This document shows, in pieces, positions 47,436 to 56,166 of a stretch of DNA of 64,000 nt. The stretch covers positions 97,183 through 161,182 of the IMG/VR virus record IMGVR_UViG_3300010158_000028, one strand, 5' to 3'. Position 1 is the first letter of the stretch, and the number at the start of each line of letters is the position of its first letter. Below the pieces are notes generated by a model. The model did no database searches. It was not told the DNA's origin and saw only the letters and a program-made list of their open reading frames with translations. This stretch comes from a virus. Position numbers and translations under genes: made by a program.

Positions 47436-48692
47436 TTATTTTAATCCATTCGATGGTTTACCTAAACTTGTAACATTAGGTAATGTTGCAGGAGTAAATG
47501 TAACTTCATTTCTACCTTGTTGCATTACCATGTTCTGTTTATTTTCTAAACCTAAAATTTCTTTTGTCATGAACTGAGTCTCTTGGAAATTCAATGATAA
47601 TCTTATTCCAACTGGCATACCTGTTCCACCAAACTTCGGTGTATCTGAATCAGATTCATATGCTTGAAAACCATTTGGTGCATAATCAACATTTATATTT
47701 CTAAGAACACAAGTGGCAATCTCAGGAATATTTGGATTTCTTCTACCATTATAATTAAATTCAATATCAAAGACTGAAGGCGGAACTAAAAATGCACCAC
47801 CCGAACCACTAAGAATTTCTGGTGCTTGATGATATCTAAATGTCTCAAGTATCTTTTGAACTTGAAGTGCTTCACTTTCACTTCTAGGATACATAAGAAA
47901 ATCAAACATAAACTCTCTTAACTGCGGTCTTGAATATACAACTTCAATCATAGGATTCTTGGCACCAAATGCAGATACAAAAGCAGTATCAACAGCAGAA
48001 CCATTAAGTTGAAGAATACCGGATTTATCTTTTAAAATTGAACCTAGAAAAGCCGCACCATTAGTAGTAGCATTTGAATTTCCTGCTTTATGTTCATCAT
48101 ACAAAGATTTAATAATTGCTGCATTACTTAAAAATTGACCACTCAACTCTGGAGTATTATACATGGCTCCTTGTTGAAATGCAAGCGTGTTTGGCATATA
48201 AAGTGCAATATTATCTTGCAACTGAACTACATTATTATTAAAATTTACAGAATTTAATTCACCCAATCTACTAAAAGCATTTCCAATACTATCAATGGTT
48301 TGATTAACTCCACTAGTGAAAGTATCATTACCAATTTTATCTGTTGCTTTATTTTTAAAACTGGCAATCGCACTCTGAGCATCTTGAAACATTTTTGTTC
48401 CTGCCACTGTACCTGAAATATTAGTTAAAGCGTTAATTGCTGTTCCAGCATTAACTTCACCCGTCAATAATCTATTGATTCCAGTTTTATTTAAACCAGG
48501 TCGTGTTGCCGCAGTAGTTGCCATTTTTGAATTTTTTTGAACAAAAATGTTAAAGATCATATAATGACCTTTATCTCTACCACCTATATCTTCGGGATAT
48601 CTGTAAGTTCCTGGATAAAAACTTTGTAATGGACTAGAAGATGAGAGGTCTTTACTTTGAAACTTAATATCAGTTAGCGTAAATAATGCCAT
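47436..48692 (-). CDS. 48: Tail tube/baseplate protein gp48
   Basis: 418 residues (T4 gp48 is 364). It sits on the hub as the first tube-like ring. Residues 265-380 carry the tube-like domain ('REFMFDFLMYPRSESEALQVQKILETFRYHQAPE...PPSVFDIEFNYNGRRNPNIPEIATCVL...LNFQETQFMTKEI', given in fragments), the gp48 signature. First gene of the leftward baseplate operon, with a perfect late promoter upstream. Confidence 0.9.
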   Translation of the reverse strand: MALFTLTDIKFQSKDLSSSSPLQSFYPGTYRYPEDIGGRDKGHYMIFNIFVQKNSKMATTAATRPGLNKTGINRLLTGEVNAGTAINALTNISGTVAGTKMFQDAQSAIASFKNKATDKIGNDTFTSGVNQTIDSIGNAFSRLGELNSVNFNNNVVQLQDNIALYMPNTLAFQQGAMYNTPELSGQFLSNAAIIKSLYDEHKAGNSNATTNGAAFLGSILKDKSGILQLNGSAVDTAFVSAFGAKNPMIEVVYSRPQLREFMFDFLMYPRSESEALQVQKILETFRYHQAPEILSGSGGAFLVPPSVFDIEFNYNGRRNPNIPEIATCVLRNINVDYAPNGFQAYESDSDTPKFGGTGMPVGIRLSLNFQETQFMTKEILGLENKQNMVMQQGRNEVTFTPATLPNVTSLGKPSNGLK

Positions 48693-48743
48693 TGCGGTTT
48701 CCTAGATTGACTACATATTTATGTGTAGTTAATTAATATTAGA

Positions 48744-48751
48744 TATTTATA
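48744..48751 (-). promoter_or_regulatory. T4-type late promoter (TATAAATA) for the baseplate operon
   Basis: Perfect TATAAATA on the minus strand, 52 bases before the gp48 start, within the divergent gap between gp48 and gp4. A CATAAATA look-alike lies closer to gp48. I see no equally good plus-strand copy for gp4. Confidence 0.65.
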
Positions 48752-49200
48752 TGACATTTGGAAAGAATACCTATAAAGGATTGTTTAAACCTAAGAATCC
48801 ACAGAAATATAAGGGAAATCCTAATAATATCATCTATCGTTCGTCATGGGAACTTAGATGTATGAAATACTTTGATGACCAAGAACAAGTAATCTGGTGG
48901 GCATCTGAAGAGTTATCAATACCTTATTTTTCACCAGTAGATAATAGGATGCATCGTTACTTTCCAGATTTCATTATTAAAGTTAAACAAAAAGATGGTA
49001 AAGTAATGACATATGTTATAGAGGTAAAACCAGCTGCACAAACACAGAAACCAGTCCAAAAGAAAAGAACTAAGAAATATATAAGTGAAGCAGCAACATA
49101 TGTTGTAAATCAATGTAAATGGAAAGCAGCAGATGAATTCTGCCATGAACATGGATGGGTATTTCAGATAATCACTGAAAGAGAATTAGGTATCAAATAG
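48751..49200 (+). CDS. 4: Head completion protein gp4 (nuclease-like)
   Basis: 149 residues, same size as T4 gp4 (150). It completes packaged heads before tail joining. It has a TnsA-like PD-(D/E)XK nuclease layout: Glu34 in 'SSWELRCMKYF', 'PDF' with Asp73, and 'IEVKP' with Glu91 and Lys93. These are all the residues of an active centre, so it could trim DNA. First gene on the plus strand, diverging from gp48. Confidence 0.93.
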   Translation: MTFGKNTYKGLFKPKNPQKYKGNPNNIIYRSSWELRCMKYFDDQEQVIWWASEELSIPYFSPVDNRMHRYFPDFIIKVKQKDGKVMTYVIEVKPAAQTQKPVQKKRTKKYISEAATYVVNQCKWKAADEFCHEHGWVFQIITERELGIK

Positions 49201-49279
49201 TATTCTAATTCAAAACCTAACACCTTTACTTATATGTTTTATTACTAAAAAAATAGGATAATATGCGAATAAATAGATC

Positions 49280-49858
49280 ATGGCCTACTTAATTACCAGA
49301 ATTAATCAAGAATTACAAAAATCAGGATACAATGCCGGTACTAGGCGTGCCAGAGATTGGTTGCGAGCAAAGATAGGTGAATTGAGTCCTACACCTGCAA
49401 CCTTGATGCGAGATAAAGAAAGATTGAGAAATACGCAATTTATTGGAAGTATGTTCTTCTTTTACTATGATCCTAAGACAAAAGATTCGCTGCCATATTA
49501 CGATAGGTTTCCATTGGTAATACCAATAGAACAATACTCAGACGGTTTTCTAGGGTTGAACTTGCACTACATTCATCCAAAGCAACGAATCATCCTTTTA
49601 GACAAGTTAAGTGAATATACGACTAATGATAAGTATGATGCAACAACAAAACTTAGATTAAGTTATGCTTTATTACGTGCCGCTTCAAAATCGTTTGAAG
49701 CAAGTCCATGTATTAAAAGATATTTGGCAAATCATGTTAAATCAAGATTTGTTAGTATAGATGCTAATGAATGGGATATTGCAGCACTATTGCCAGTTGA
49801 AAGATTTGAAAAAGCAAGTACCGGAAAAGTCTGGTCTGATTCAAGGAAAAAATTCTAA
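49280..49858 (+). CDS. DNA end protector, gp2-like (tentative)
   Basis: 192 residues. 'FYYDPKTKDSLPYYDRFPLVIPIEQYSDGFLGLNLHY' (in part) is the conserved core of a virion protein found just after gp4 in cyanophage-like myoviruses, often annotated as the DNA end protector gp2. The C-terminus is basic ('TGKVWSDSRKKF'). Only a poor ribosome-binding site precedes ATG 49280. Its stop overlaps the next start by one base (TAATG). The gp2 label is from memory of annotations, not from motifs. Confidence 0.6.
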   Translation: MAYLITRINQELQKSGYNAGTRRARDWLRAKIGELSPTPATLMRDKERLRNTQFIGSMFFFYYDPKTKDSLPYYDRFPLVIPIEQYSDGFLGLNLHYIHPKQRIILLDKLSEYTTNDKYDATTKLRLSYALLRAASKSFEASPCIKRYLANHVKSRFVSIDANEWDIAALLPVERFEKASTGKVWSDSRKKF

Positions 49859-50622
49859 TGTCATTTTTACCACAATTATTTCTTTCAAACATTAAAGCAA
49901 AAGATGGTTTAGCAAAACCTTCTAGGTTCCAAGTAATATTACCTATTCCTGCTTATGTCAATTCTTTTATTGGCCAAAATCTATTTGAAGAGATTGTAAA
50001 TTTTAGAAATTCTATTTTTGCAGATATTACTACTCAAGTAGCAGGAACTACTAATGAGGGTGCAAATCCAGCCATATCAAGATATCTAGCTCTACAATGT
50101 GAATCTGCCGAACTGCCAGGTAAAACATTACAGACTGCTGATGTTTCAATTTATGGTCCAAACTTTAAAGTACCAGTAAAGATGGAATATGCAGATACAA
50201 CACTTAACTTTATCTGCACAAACGAATTCTATGAGAGAAAGTTATTTGATCGTTGGTTAGAATCAATTATACCTAACGATACTCATAATGTTAGATTCTC
50301 AAAAGGTAGAACAACAAGATACTTAACAAATATTAAAATTGTCCAATATGACGATTTTATCAAACAGATTTATGCAGTGGAATTGATTGATGCTTTTCCA
50401 GTAAGTATTGCCGCACAACCATTAAGTTGGGGCGAAGATAATTTCCATAGATTATCCGTTCAATTCACATATCAACGATATAGAACTATATACAATGGTG
50501 CTTATGATTTAGGTGCCGCAGCCAGTGCATTGTTTGGTGCTTCTGTTTCAGGAATACCATTGAAAGCAATATTGAATTCCGAGATTAATCAAATCGGTGC
50601 AACATTGAAAAGAATTTTTTAA
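49858..50622 (+). CDS. 54: Baseplate tail-tube initiator gp54
   Basis: 254 residues (T4 gp54 is 320). It resembles the tail tube protein: 'KPSRFQVILPIPAYVNSFIG', 'ALQCESAELPGKTLQ', 'CTNEFYERKLFDRWLESI', 'WGEDNFHRLSVQFTYQRYR'. gp54 forms the ring from which the tube polymerises. Its tube-like pattern and place in the hub operon support this. Confidence 0.85.
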   Translation: MSFLPQLFLSNIKAKDGLAKPSRFQVILPIPAYVNSFIGQNLFEEIVNFRNSIFADITTQVAGTTNEGANPAISRYLALQCESAELPGKTLQTADVSIYGPNFKVPVKMEYADTTLNFICTNEFYERKLFDRWLESIIPNDTHNVRFSKGRTTRYLTNIKIVQYDDFIKQIYAVELIDAFPVSIAAQPLSWGEDNFHRLSVQFTYQRYRTIYNGAYDLGAAASALFGASVSGIPLKAILNSEINQIGATLKRIF

Positions 50623-50637
50623 TTAATTGGAGATACT

Positions 50638-51369
50638 ATGTTACCTAAAATTGATGTGCCTTTATTTACAGTTGAATTGCCTTCAACGAAAGAAAAAATA
50701 ACTTTTAGACCATTCTTGGTTAAAGAACAGAAATTGTTCTTAATGAATACAGAAAGTAATGATGCACAGGAAACTGTGAAGATTATCAGACAAGTATTAA
50801 AGAATTGTGTATTAAGTGATATTGATGTTGATGTATTACCAGTATTTGATATTGAATATCTATTTATGAATCTTCGTGCAAGATCGGTATCTGAAGTTGT
50901 AAATCTAAAATACAAATGCAATAACACAATCACAAAAGAAGATGGAGAAGAAAAACGGTGTGATACAGTTAATGAAATCGTTCTTAACGTATTAGAAATA
51001 GAACCAACAATTTCACCAGACCATACTAGAAAAATTCAATTGACGGATAACATTGGATTAATGATGAAATATCCAACTTTTGAAATGATGAAGAGTATGG
51101 CAGGTAAAAATGAGAGTGAAGTAATCATGAGTATGATTTATAAGTGTATAGATTATATTTACGATAAAGACCAAATTCATTATATCAAAGATGTATCTGA
51201 ACAAGAACTAGAAGAGTTTATTGATAATATCCAACAAAAAGATTTAGAAAAGATTCGGGTATTCTTTGATACTATGCCAAAGATTAAAAAAGATGTTGAA
51301 TACAATTGCAAAAAATGCGGATACCATGAAAGTATCACATTAGAGGGCACCCAAGATTTTTTCGGATAA
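50638..51369 (+). CDS. 26: Baseplate hub protein gp26-like
   Basis: 243 residues (T4 gp26 is 208). The N-terminal 'LPKIDVPLFTVELPSTKEKITFRPFLVKEQKLFL', partly quoted, and 'MNLRARSVSEVVNLKYKC' match the T4 baseplate (gp26) family. Four cysteines, Cys94, Cys108, and Cys224/Cys227 in 'YNCKKCGYHE', could form a zinc ribbon closing the C-terminal end on the N-terminal domain. One-base overlap with the gp51-like gene. Confidence 0.85.
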   Translation: MLPKIDVPLFTVELPSTKEKITFRPFLVKEQKLFLMNTESNDAQETVKIIRQVLKNCVLSDIDVDVLPVFDIEYLFMNLRARSVSEVVNLKYKCNNTITKEDGEEKRCDTVNEIVLNVLEIEPTISPDHTRKIQLTDNIGLMMKYPTFEMMKSMAGKNESEVIMSMIYKCIDYIYDKDQIHYIKDVSEQELEEFIDNIQQKDLEKIRVFFDTMPKIKKDVEYNCKKCGYHESITLEGTQDFFG

Positions 51370-51560
51370 TGTTTTGTCATGATACACTAGGTAATTACTA
51401 TAGGACTAATTTTGCGTTAATGCACCATCACAAATATAGTCTTACAGAACTTGAAAATATGATACCTTGGGAAAGAGAAATTTATATAACATTACTTGTT
51501 AATCATTTAGAAGAAGAACGACAAAGAATTGAACAACAAAAATTAGCAAACAAAAGGTAA
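51369..51560 (+). CDS. 51: Baseplate hub assembly catalyst gp51-like
   Basis: 63 residues. 'YSLTELENMIPWEREIYITLLVNHLEEE' matches the short gp51/gp28 chaperone type, in which a small helical protein follows gp26. In T4 gp51 assists hub assembly without being in the virion. Overlaps gp26's stop and precedes the tail lysozyme protein by three bases. Confidence 0.75.
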   Translation: MFCHDTLGNYYRTNFALMHHHKYSLTELENMIPWEREIYITLLVNHLEEERQRIEQQKLANKR

Positions 51561-51563
51561 GAC

Positions 51564-53855
51564 ATGGCAAAAGATTCCAGATTAGCAGAAATATTCCGTC
51601 AAGAACTTAAAAAAGATAAGGGTTTGATGAGTGCTTTCCTTGCCTCTGCCAGTGAGCGAGGAAAAGAAAGATCAGATATTAGAAATATATTGCCCAAATC
51701 TGGAATCTCTGGTGCTATAGCTGAACGAATGTTTGGTAAATCATATCGTGCAGGCAATAAAGATACTAAAGTTGAAAGAACATCTGGTGATATTACTTCA
51801 TCAAAGTATTTACCAGGTATGGCAAAAGATATGAATTTGATGCGATTGAATATGCAAAAATTAGTAACACTTGCTGGCGGTAAACCATCTAAAACAGTAT
51901 CCACTGGGTTATTAAAGGGTAAAGATACTAAGATTGCGGAAAAAAAAGAATCTGGTGGAATGTTAGGAACTGCAGGTAATATGTTAAATGGCGCAGCATC
52001 CATGGCAGGCGGCGCATTGGGTGGAATAGGAAAATTAGGAGGTGGTATATTAAGTATGGGTGGTTCTATGCTTGGTGGTATAGCTAGTGGCATAGGTAAT
52101 ATAGGCGGTTCTATACTTGGTGGTTTAACTGGAATATTAGGTTCACTTGGTGGTGGTTTTTTAAAAATATTAGGTGGACTTGTTAGTTTTGGTTTACCTG
52201 GTATGTTAATAGCACTTGGCGCAGGTTCATTAATATCAGCAATATTTACTAATTTTGATTTTAAAAGTTTAGGCGGAATTTTTACAGATACTTTTGATGG
52301 CATTACCAAAGTATTACAAGATTTTTTTGGAGTCACAGAAGAAAATAAAGATAAATCATTTATAAGATTGATAGCAGAAAAATTGGATGATAAATTTGAA
52401 ACAACAAAATTTACTGAATCTTTAGATTACATTGGTAAAAAATTAAAAAGTATTACAGATACTTTGGAAGTTCAAATTCGTAGTGTATACGTCACAATAC
52501 AAAATCACGCTAAAGCTGCTTTTACAACTTTTGCAGATATTATGTTGGCAGTTGGAAGTGACATTAAAGGAATAACAACTAAGTGGTTTGATGAGAACAT
52601 GGTTAAAATTTACACTTTAGTTGGTACCCTTATTGGTGGTGTTATTGGATCAATTATTCCTAAAGTTGGAACAGCTATTGGAGCTACAATTGGAGGTACA
52701 CTAGGTGCAGCCACAGCATTTACGATTCAAAAAGAACAATCTGGTGGTGAAAATGATAGAACTGCTTTAGCAAATATACAAAAAAGATTAGATGATAAAA
52801 GTGCGCCAGGAACAAGAGAATTTGATGAGAAACGAGTAATAGAATTAAAAAAGAGAATTGCTGATAGGGATGTTACTTATTCATCAAACAACTTAGATTT
52901 AATGAGAAAACAAGGTCTCGGTAATACATTTAATACACATTTAGCATCGGAATATGAAAAAAATCCATTACCAACATCACCAACTAAAATTCCAGGTAGT
53001 AATGTAAGTGGTACTGGTGGTAGTTACAATGATAGAATTGCTAGAGGTGAATCTGGCGGTAAATATGATACAATTTTTGGTAAAGCTGGTGGAGCAATGA
53101 TTAATGGTAAACTAGTAACCGAAAATACAATTGATGAGGTTATTGCTTGGCAAAAATCTATGGCAGCAACAAATAAACAAGCAATAGGAAAATATCAATT
53201 TATGAGTAATGAAGTGATATCATCGGCAAAAGCTGCTGGATTATCTGGGAATGATTTATTTAATGGCGTTAATCAAGAAAAAATGCAGGCTGCATATACA
53301 GAAGCAAATAAAAAATCTTTGAGAGCTGCTGGTTTACCAGATACTGATGAATATCTTTCAATGGCACATGCAGTTGGTGTTGGTGGAATACAAGCATTAC
53401 TTAAAGCACAACAATCAGGAGAAGGTGGTACATTATCCGCTGCGGATGCTTTTCTAAAATATGGAACATTTAAAGGAGCACAATCAACTTGGGCAGTAGA
53501 TTCTAATGCTAGAAAAACCAATAAACAATTAAACGCATCTGTTGATGATACTATTGCAAGACTGTCTAATAAAGTAAATGGAACTCAAAATTTAGCTTCA
53601 AATAAAGTAGTTCCTGTAACTCCAAATCCAGATGTGCCTAAATTGAGTATTGCACAACAAATGGGTGAAGCATTAGGAACTGAAATGAATAGTCTATTAC
53701 AATTTGTTGGAAAAAGTATTGATAGTATGAATAAGAATATGACTGCAACTGCATCATCATCTTCTGGTGGTCAAGGAAACATATCTGCTTACAATGATAA
53801 AGCGTTTGAATTATTCTTTAATGCTACGGTACAATCAACAGTTAATCCAAGTTAA
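51564..53855 (+). CDS. Tail/hub protein with glycine zippers and a lysozyme-like domain
   Basis: 763 residues. The N-terminal ~130 residues are helical. Residues ~140-230 form a long glycine-zipper hydrophobic region ('GGSMLGGIASGIGNIGGSIL' and more), and a second one lies near 352-390 ('GTLIGGVIGSIIPKVGTAIG'). Residues ~485-690 read like a lysozyme/transglycosylase domain: 'RIARGESGGKYD' with Glu496 as the likely acid, then 'AIGKYQFMSNEVI' and a helix-rich core. It occupies the place of T4 gp28/gp29, so it may be the tape measure, a hub protein, or both. It would supply the peptidoglycan-cutting activity that gp5 carries in T4. Ends just before a strong terminator. Confidence 0.75.
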   Translation: MAKDSRLAEIFRQELKKDKGLMSAFLASASERGKERSDIRNILPKSGISGAIAERMFGKSYRAGNKDTKVERTSGDITSSKYLPGMAKDMNLMRLNMQKLVTLAGGKPSKTVSTGLLKGKDTKIAEKKESGGMLGTAGNMLNGAASMAGGALGGIGKLGGGILSMGGSMLGGIASGIGNIGGSILGGLTGILGSLGGGFLKILGGLVSFGLPGMLIALGAGSLISAIFTNFDFKSLGGIFTDTFDGITKVLQDFFGVTEENKDKSFIRLIAEKLDDKFETTKFTESLDYIGKKLKSITDTLEVQIRSVYVTIQNHAKAAFTTFADIMLAVGSDIKGITTKWFDENMVKIYTLVGTLIGGVIGSIIPKVGTAIGATIGGTLGAATAFTIQKEQSGGENDRTALANIQKRLDDKSAPGTREFDEKRVIELKKRIADRDVTYSSNNLDLMRKQGLGNTFNTHLASEYEKNPLPTSPTKIPGSNVSGTGGSYNDRIARGESGGKYDTIFGKAGGAMINGKLVTENTIDEVIAWQKSMAATNKQAIGKYQFMSNEVISSAKAAGLSGNDLFNGVNQEKMQAAYTEANKKSLRAAGLPDTDEYLSMAHAVGVGGIQALLKAQQSGEGGTLSAADAFLKYGTFKGAQSTWAVDSNARKTNKQLNASVDDTIARLSNKVNGTQNLASNKVVPVTPNPDVPKLSIAQQMGEALGTEMNSLLQFVGKSIDSMNKNMTATASSSSGGQGNISAYNDKAFELFFNATVQSTVNPS

Positions 53856-53856
53856 A

Positions 53857-53885
53857 GAAAAACCCCACCGAAGTGGGGTTTCTTT
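53857..53885. terminator. Bidirectional intrinsic terminator
   Basis: A 9-bp perfect hairpin (AAACCCCAC, loop CGAA, GTGGGGTTT) lies between the convergent lysozyme-tail gene (+) and gp32 (-). T-rich sequence flanks it on both sides, so it can stop both transcripts. Confidence 0.85.
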
Positions 53886-53886
53886 G

Positions 53887-54783
53887 TTACGACTTCTCTG
53901 CTAGTGATTTAAAATAATCCATATCGTCATCATCTACAGAATCTTTAAATGCAGGTACTTCAATTTCTTCTTTGAAACTATGAACAGAATCTTCTGCTTT
54001 AGTTTTCATTGTAACTGCACCTTCTAAACCAAGAACTTTATCTAACCTTGTCTTTATTTGTTCATAAGACTTGAAGTTCTTTGCATCATGAAAGTCTTTC
54101 AATGAATACTCTTTCTTCCACAATTCTTCTAGTTTAGTATCATCACCTTCAAACAATGCTACTGGTGAATCAAATTCAGATTTATCATAGTTACGATAAT
54201 TCTCAACATTACGAATCTTCAATTTGAAGTTTGCACCTTCCCAAAGATCAAATGGATTAATTGGCTTCTCATCAGGAAATTCAGGATTCATTGCTTCAGT
54301 AATCTTATCAAAGATTTTCTTACCAAATTTAAATATCTTAATTTGACCTTCGTTCTCTTTGTTACTTGGATCAGAAACAATATAAACATTAGCATAGTAA
54401 CTTAACCTACGTTTTTGATTCCGTGCAATGTTTTTGTTTGCATCAATACCAGAATTCCACAGTGTTGAATTATGTTCACACACTGGACACTTACCATTGT
54501 TGATTGTAGTTAAACAATTATCAATCAACCATCCACCTGGTCCTTGAAAACCATGATTGAATACTCGTACCCATGGAAGACCATCATCACCATCTACTGC
54601 AGGTGCAGGAAGAAACCGAATGATTGCCATACCGTTTCCTGCTTTATCTACTGATGGTTGCCACATTCTAGGATCATCTCTTGATCCTGCTTCGGCAGTT
54701 TGATTTGTTGTTGTTGCTTCGATTGCTTTGGTCAATTTTTCAAAATTATTTTGACCACGTTTTAAATTTGCGAATGAACTCAT
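53887..54783 (-). CDS. 32: Single-stranded DNA-binding protein gp32
   Basis: 298 residues (T4 gp32 is 301). It coats single-stranded DNA in replication, recombination and repair. The N-terminal 'MSSFANLKRGQNNFEKLTK' contains the LAST-like basic cooperativity arm. Zinc ligands are His77, Cys90, Cys99 and Cys102 ('GKCPVC'), close to the T4 pattern. The C-terminus is acidic ('DSVDDDDMDYFKSL'), as needed to bind replication partners such as gp59. First gene of the replication-late transcription block. Confidence 0.97.
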   Translation of the reverse strand: MSSFANLKRGQNNFEKLTKAIEATTTNQTAEAGSRDDPRMWQPSVDKAGNGMAIIRFLPAPAVDGDDGLPWVRVFNHGFQGPGGWLIDNCLTTINNGKCPVCEHNSTLWNSGIDANKNIARNQKRRLSYYANVYIVSDPSNKENEGQIKIFKFGKKIFDKITEAMNPEFPDEKPINPFDLWEGANFKLKIRNVENYRNYDKSEFDSPVALFEGDDTKLEELWKKEYSLKDFHDAKNFKSYEQIKTRLDKVLGLEGAVTMKTKAEDSVHSFKEEIEVPAFKDSVDDDDMDYFKSLAEKS

Positions 54784-54856
54784 TTGTTTTACCTCGTATT
54801 AGTTGTATGTTAATATATCGTCTTGTCCACATGATTCATAATATAATAGTATTTAG

Positions 54857-55444
54857 TCATGCGAACTCCTTCAATAATATAGATTTCATTTTATCACATT
54901 CAAAGTGAATAAACGGCAAATATTTCAAACATTTCCGATTGAATTCTGGCCAACGAATAGTATCAGTGATTCGTTTAGACCACATCGGAAAGAAATTCAT
55001 TAGAGAATTCATAATACATAATGTCTCTAATTGAATATCTTTTTGAAGAGTCATTGTTAATAACTTTGGATAGTCTCCATTAGTCTTAAACAATTCGGTT
55101 GTATTCTCACAATTCTCTTTAATGAATTTGCAATCATTAGTAAAATTGTAAGTCAATGCTTGGATTATCTTCATCCGATCTCTGTGACGAGTCATAGCAT
55201 CCTCTTCAAATAACTTACCAACCCACATGTTTTCTTCACATAAAAAATTAGATATAAGAAATTCTATACAATCCTCTTTCTCATTTCTACGTGATAACTT
55301 GTAAAAATAATACTTGTCTTTACGGTTCTCAAATGATTCAATGCTTATTCTAGATTTACCCTGATACTTAAAGTAATCATATGAATCGGTTGAGAAATGT
55401 AATTTAAGAGAATTATATAAACAGAAAACTTCATAACCTGTCAT
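54857..55444 (-). CDS. 59: DNA helicase loader gp59
   Basis: 195 residues (T4 gp59 is 217). It loads the gp41 helicase onto forks coated with gp32. 'NRKDKYYFYKLSRRNEKEDCIEFLISNFLCEENMWVGKLFEEDA', quoted in part, lines up with T4 gp59's 'RRDKYFFQKLSEK...LIFISNLVANQDAWIGDI'. The two-domain all-helical pattern fits. Located next to gp32 as in T4. Confidence 0.92.
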   Translation of the reverse strand: MTGYEVFCLYNSLKLHFSTDSYDYFKYQGKSRISIESFENRKDKYYFYKLSRRNEKEDCIEFLISNFLCEENMWVGKLFEEDAMTRHRDRMKIIQALTYNFTNDCKFIKENCENTTELFKTNGDYPKLLTMTLQKDIQLETLCIMNSLMNFFPMWSKRITDTIRWPEFNRKCLKYLPFIHFECDKMKSILLKEFA

Positions 55445-55446
55445 AA

Positions 55447-55671
55447 TTAAATAGGTAATCTTGCTGATTTAGGCAATAGATTATGGTCTTGTGCATCCAT
55501 TTGAATCTTATCTCTAAGATTATTATTTACCAGAGTGGCAGCAATTTCAACTTCAAGACCTGTTCTTGTGCAGTATTCAACTATCGCTTCATAATGAGTA
55601 TAGTCAGTTTCTACAACAATCTTTTCTATTGCCTTAGCAAATTCCCTCATCTCCTCTTTGGTTGCCATCAC
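55447..55671 (-). CDS. 33: Late promoter transcription accessory protein gp33
   Basis: 74 residues. 'AKAIEKIVVETDYTHYEAIVEYCTRTGLEVEIAATLVN' is the gp33 core that binds the polymerase flap, and the C-terminal 'SARLPI' is the sliding-clamp-binding type hydrophobic tail. gp33 links late RNA polymerase to the clamp gp45. Its presence agrees with the TATAAATA late promoters found across the window. T4 order 59-33-dsbA is kept. Confidence 0.85.
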   Translation of the reverse strand: MMATKEEMREFAKAIEKIVVETDYTHYEAIVEYCTRTGLEVEIAATLVNNNLRDKIQMDAQDHNLLPKSARLPI

Positions 55672-55940
55672 TTTACAATCGTTTGATATAATGTTTCAAA
55701 CTGTTCATGCACAGCAACTTCTTCATCATAATTTTGTTTATGATAAACTTTTACCATACGATTAACAATTTTCTTGGGTAGATTTAATTGACTACAGATA
55801 TCTGCAACTGCATTTTTAATTAAATCTTTTTCACCTTCCATACGTGTCATTGATCCAGAACACTCACGTAATACGCCAAGTAATTTCTGTTGGTCTGCTG
55901 GATTACTAATCATATTAATACTCAATTGTGCAACTGCCAT
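55668..55940 (-). CDS. dsbA: Double-stranded DNA-binding protein DsbA
   Basis: 90 residues, size of T4 DsbA (89). This is not the disulfide enzyme: it is the late-promoter DNA-binding protein. Helical, with 'EGEKDLIKNAVADICSQLNLPKKIVNRMVKVYHKQNYDEEV', given in part. Overlaps gp33 by 4 bases (ATGA), as expected for the T4 59-33-dsbA block. Confidence 0.8.
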   Translation of the reverse strand: MAVAQLSINMISNPADQQKLLGVLRECSGSMTRMEGEKDLIKNAVADICSQLNLPKKIVNRMVKVYHKQNYDEEVAVHEQFETLYQTIVK

Positions 55941-55953
55941 AATATACTCTCCT

Positions 55954-56166
55954 TTATTTTTTCATTGCATAGGTAATACAAATTGCATCTGGTGTAGTTG
56001 TATATGCACACTTAACTGAAAGTGGATCTACACCTTTTGAAATTGCTTGTTCAATATTCTTTGACATCAAGTTTCTATCATTAATCATGTATAATGTTAC
56101 TGCTACTACTGCAGTGAAAATCATACCAAACATTGTTGCTGAAAACCAATCCATATCGTTAATCAT
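55954..56166 (-). CDS. Small membrane protein (70 aa)
   Basis: 70 residues with one clear transmembrane segment at about 8-27 ('ATMFGMIFTAVVAVTLYMIN'). The C-terminal region has two cysteines and a 'VKCAYTTTPDAICITY' motif. It overlaps the SleB stop (ATG within the TAA-containing junction), so it is translated with that hydrolase. It could help in lysis; there is no direct evidence. Confidence 0.6.
   Translation of the reverse strand: MINDMDWFSATMFGMIFTAVVAVTLYMINDRNLMSKNIEQAISKGVDPLSVKCAYTTTPDAICITYAMKK

Noticed and set aside
49268-49275. AATAAATA on the plus strand as late promoter of the gp2-like gene
   Set aside because: Only five bases before the ATG, so the transcript would start inside or after the start codon.
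51599-52336. 245-residue minus-strand reading frame rich in Pro and Ile
   Set aside because: Antisense shadow of the glycine-zipper region of the 763-residue tail protein.
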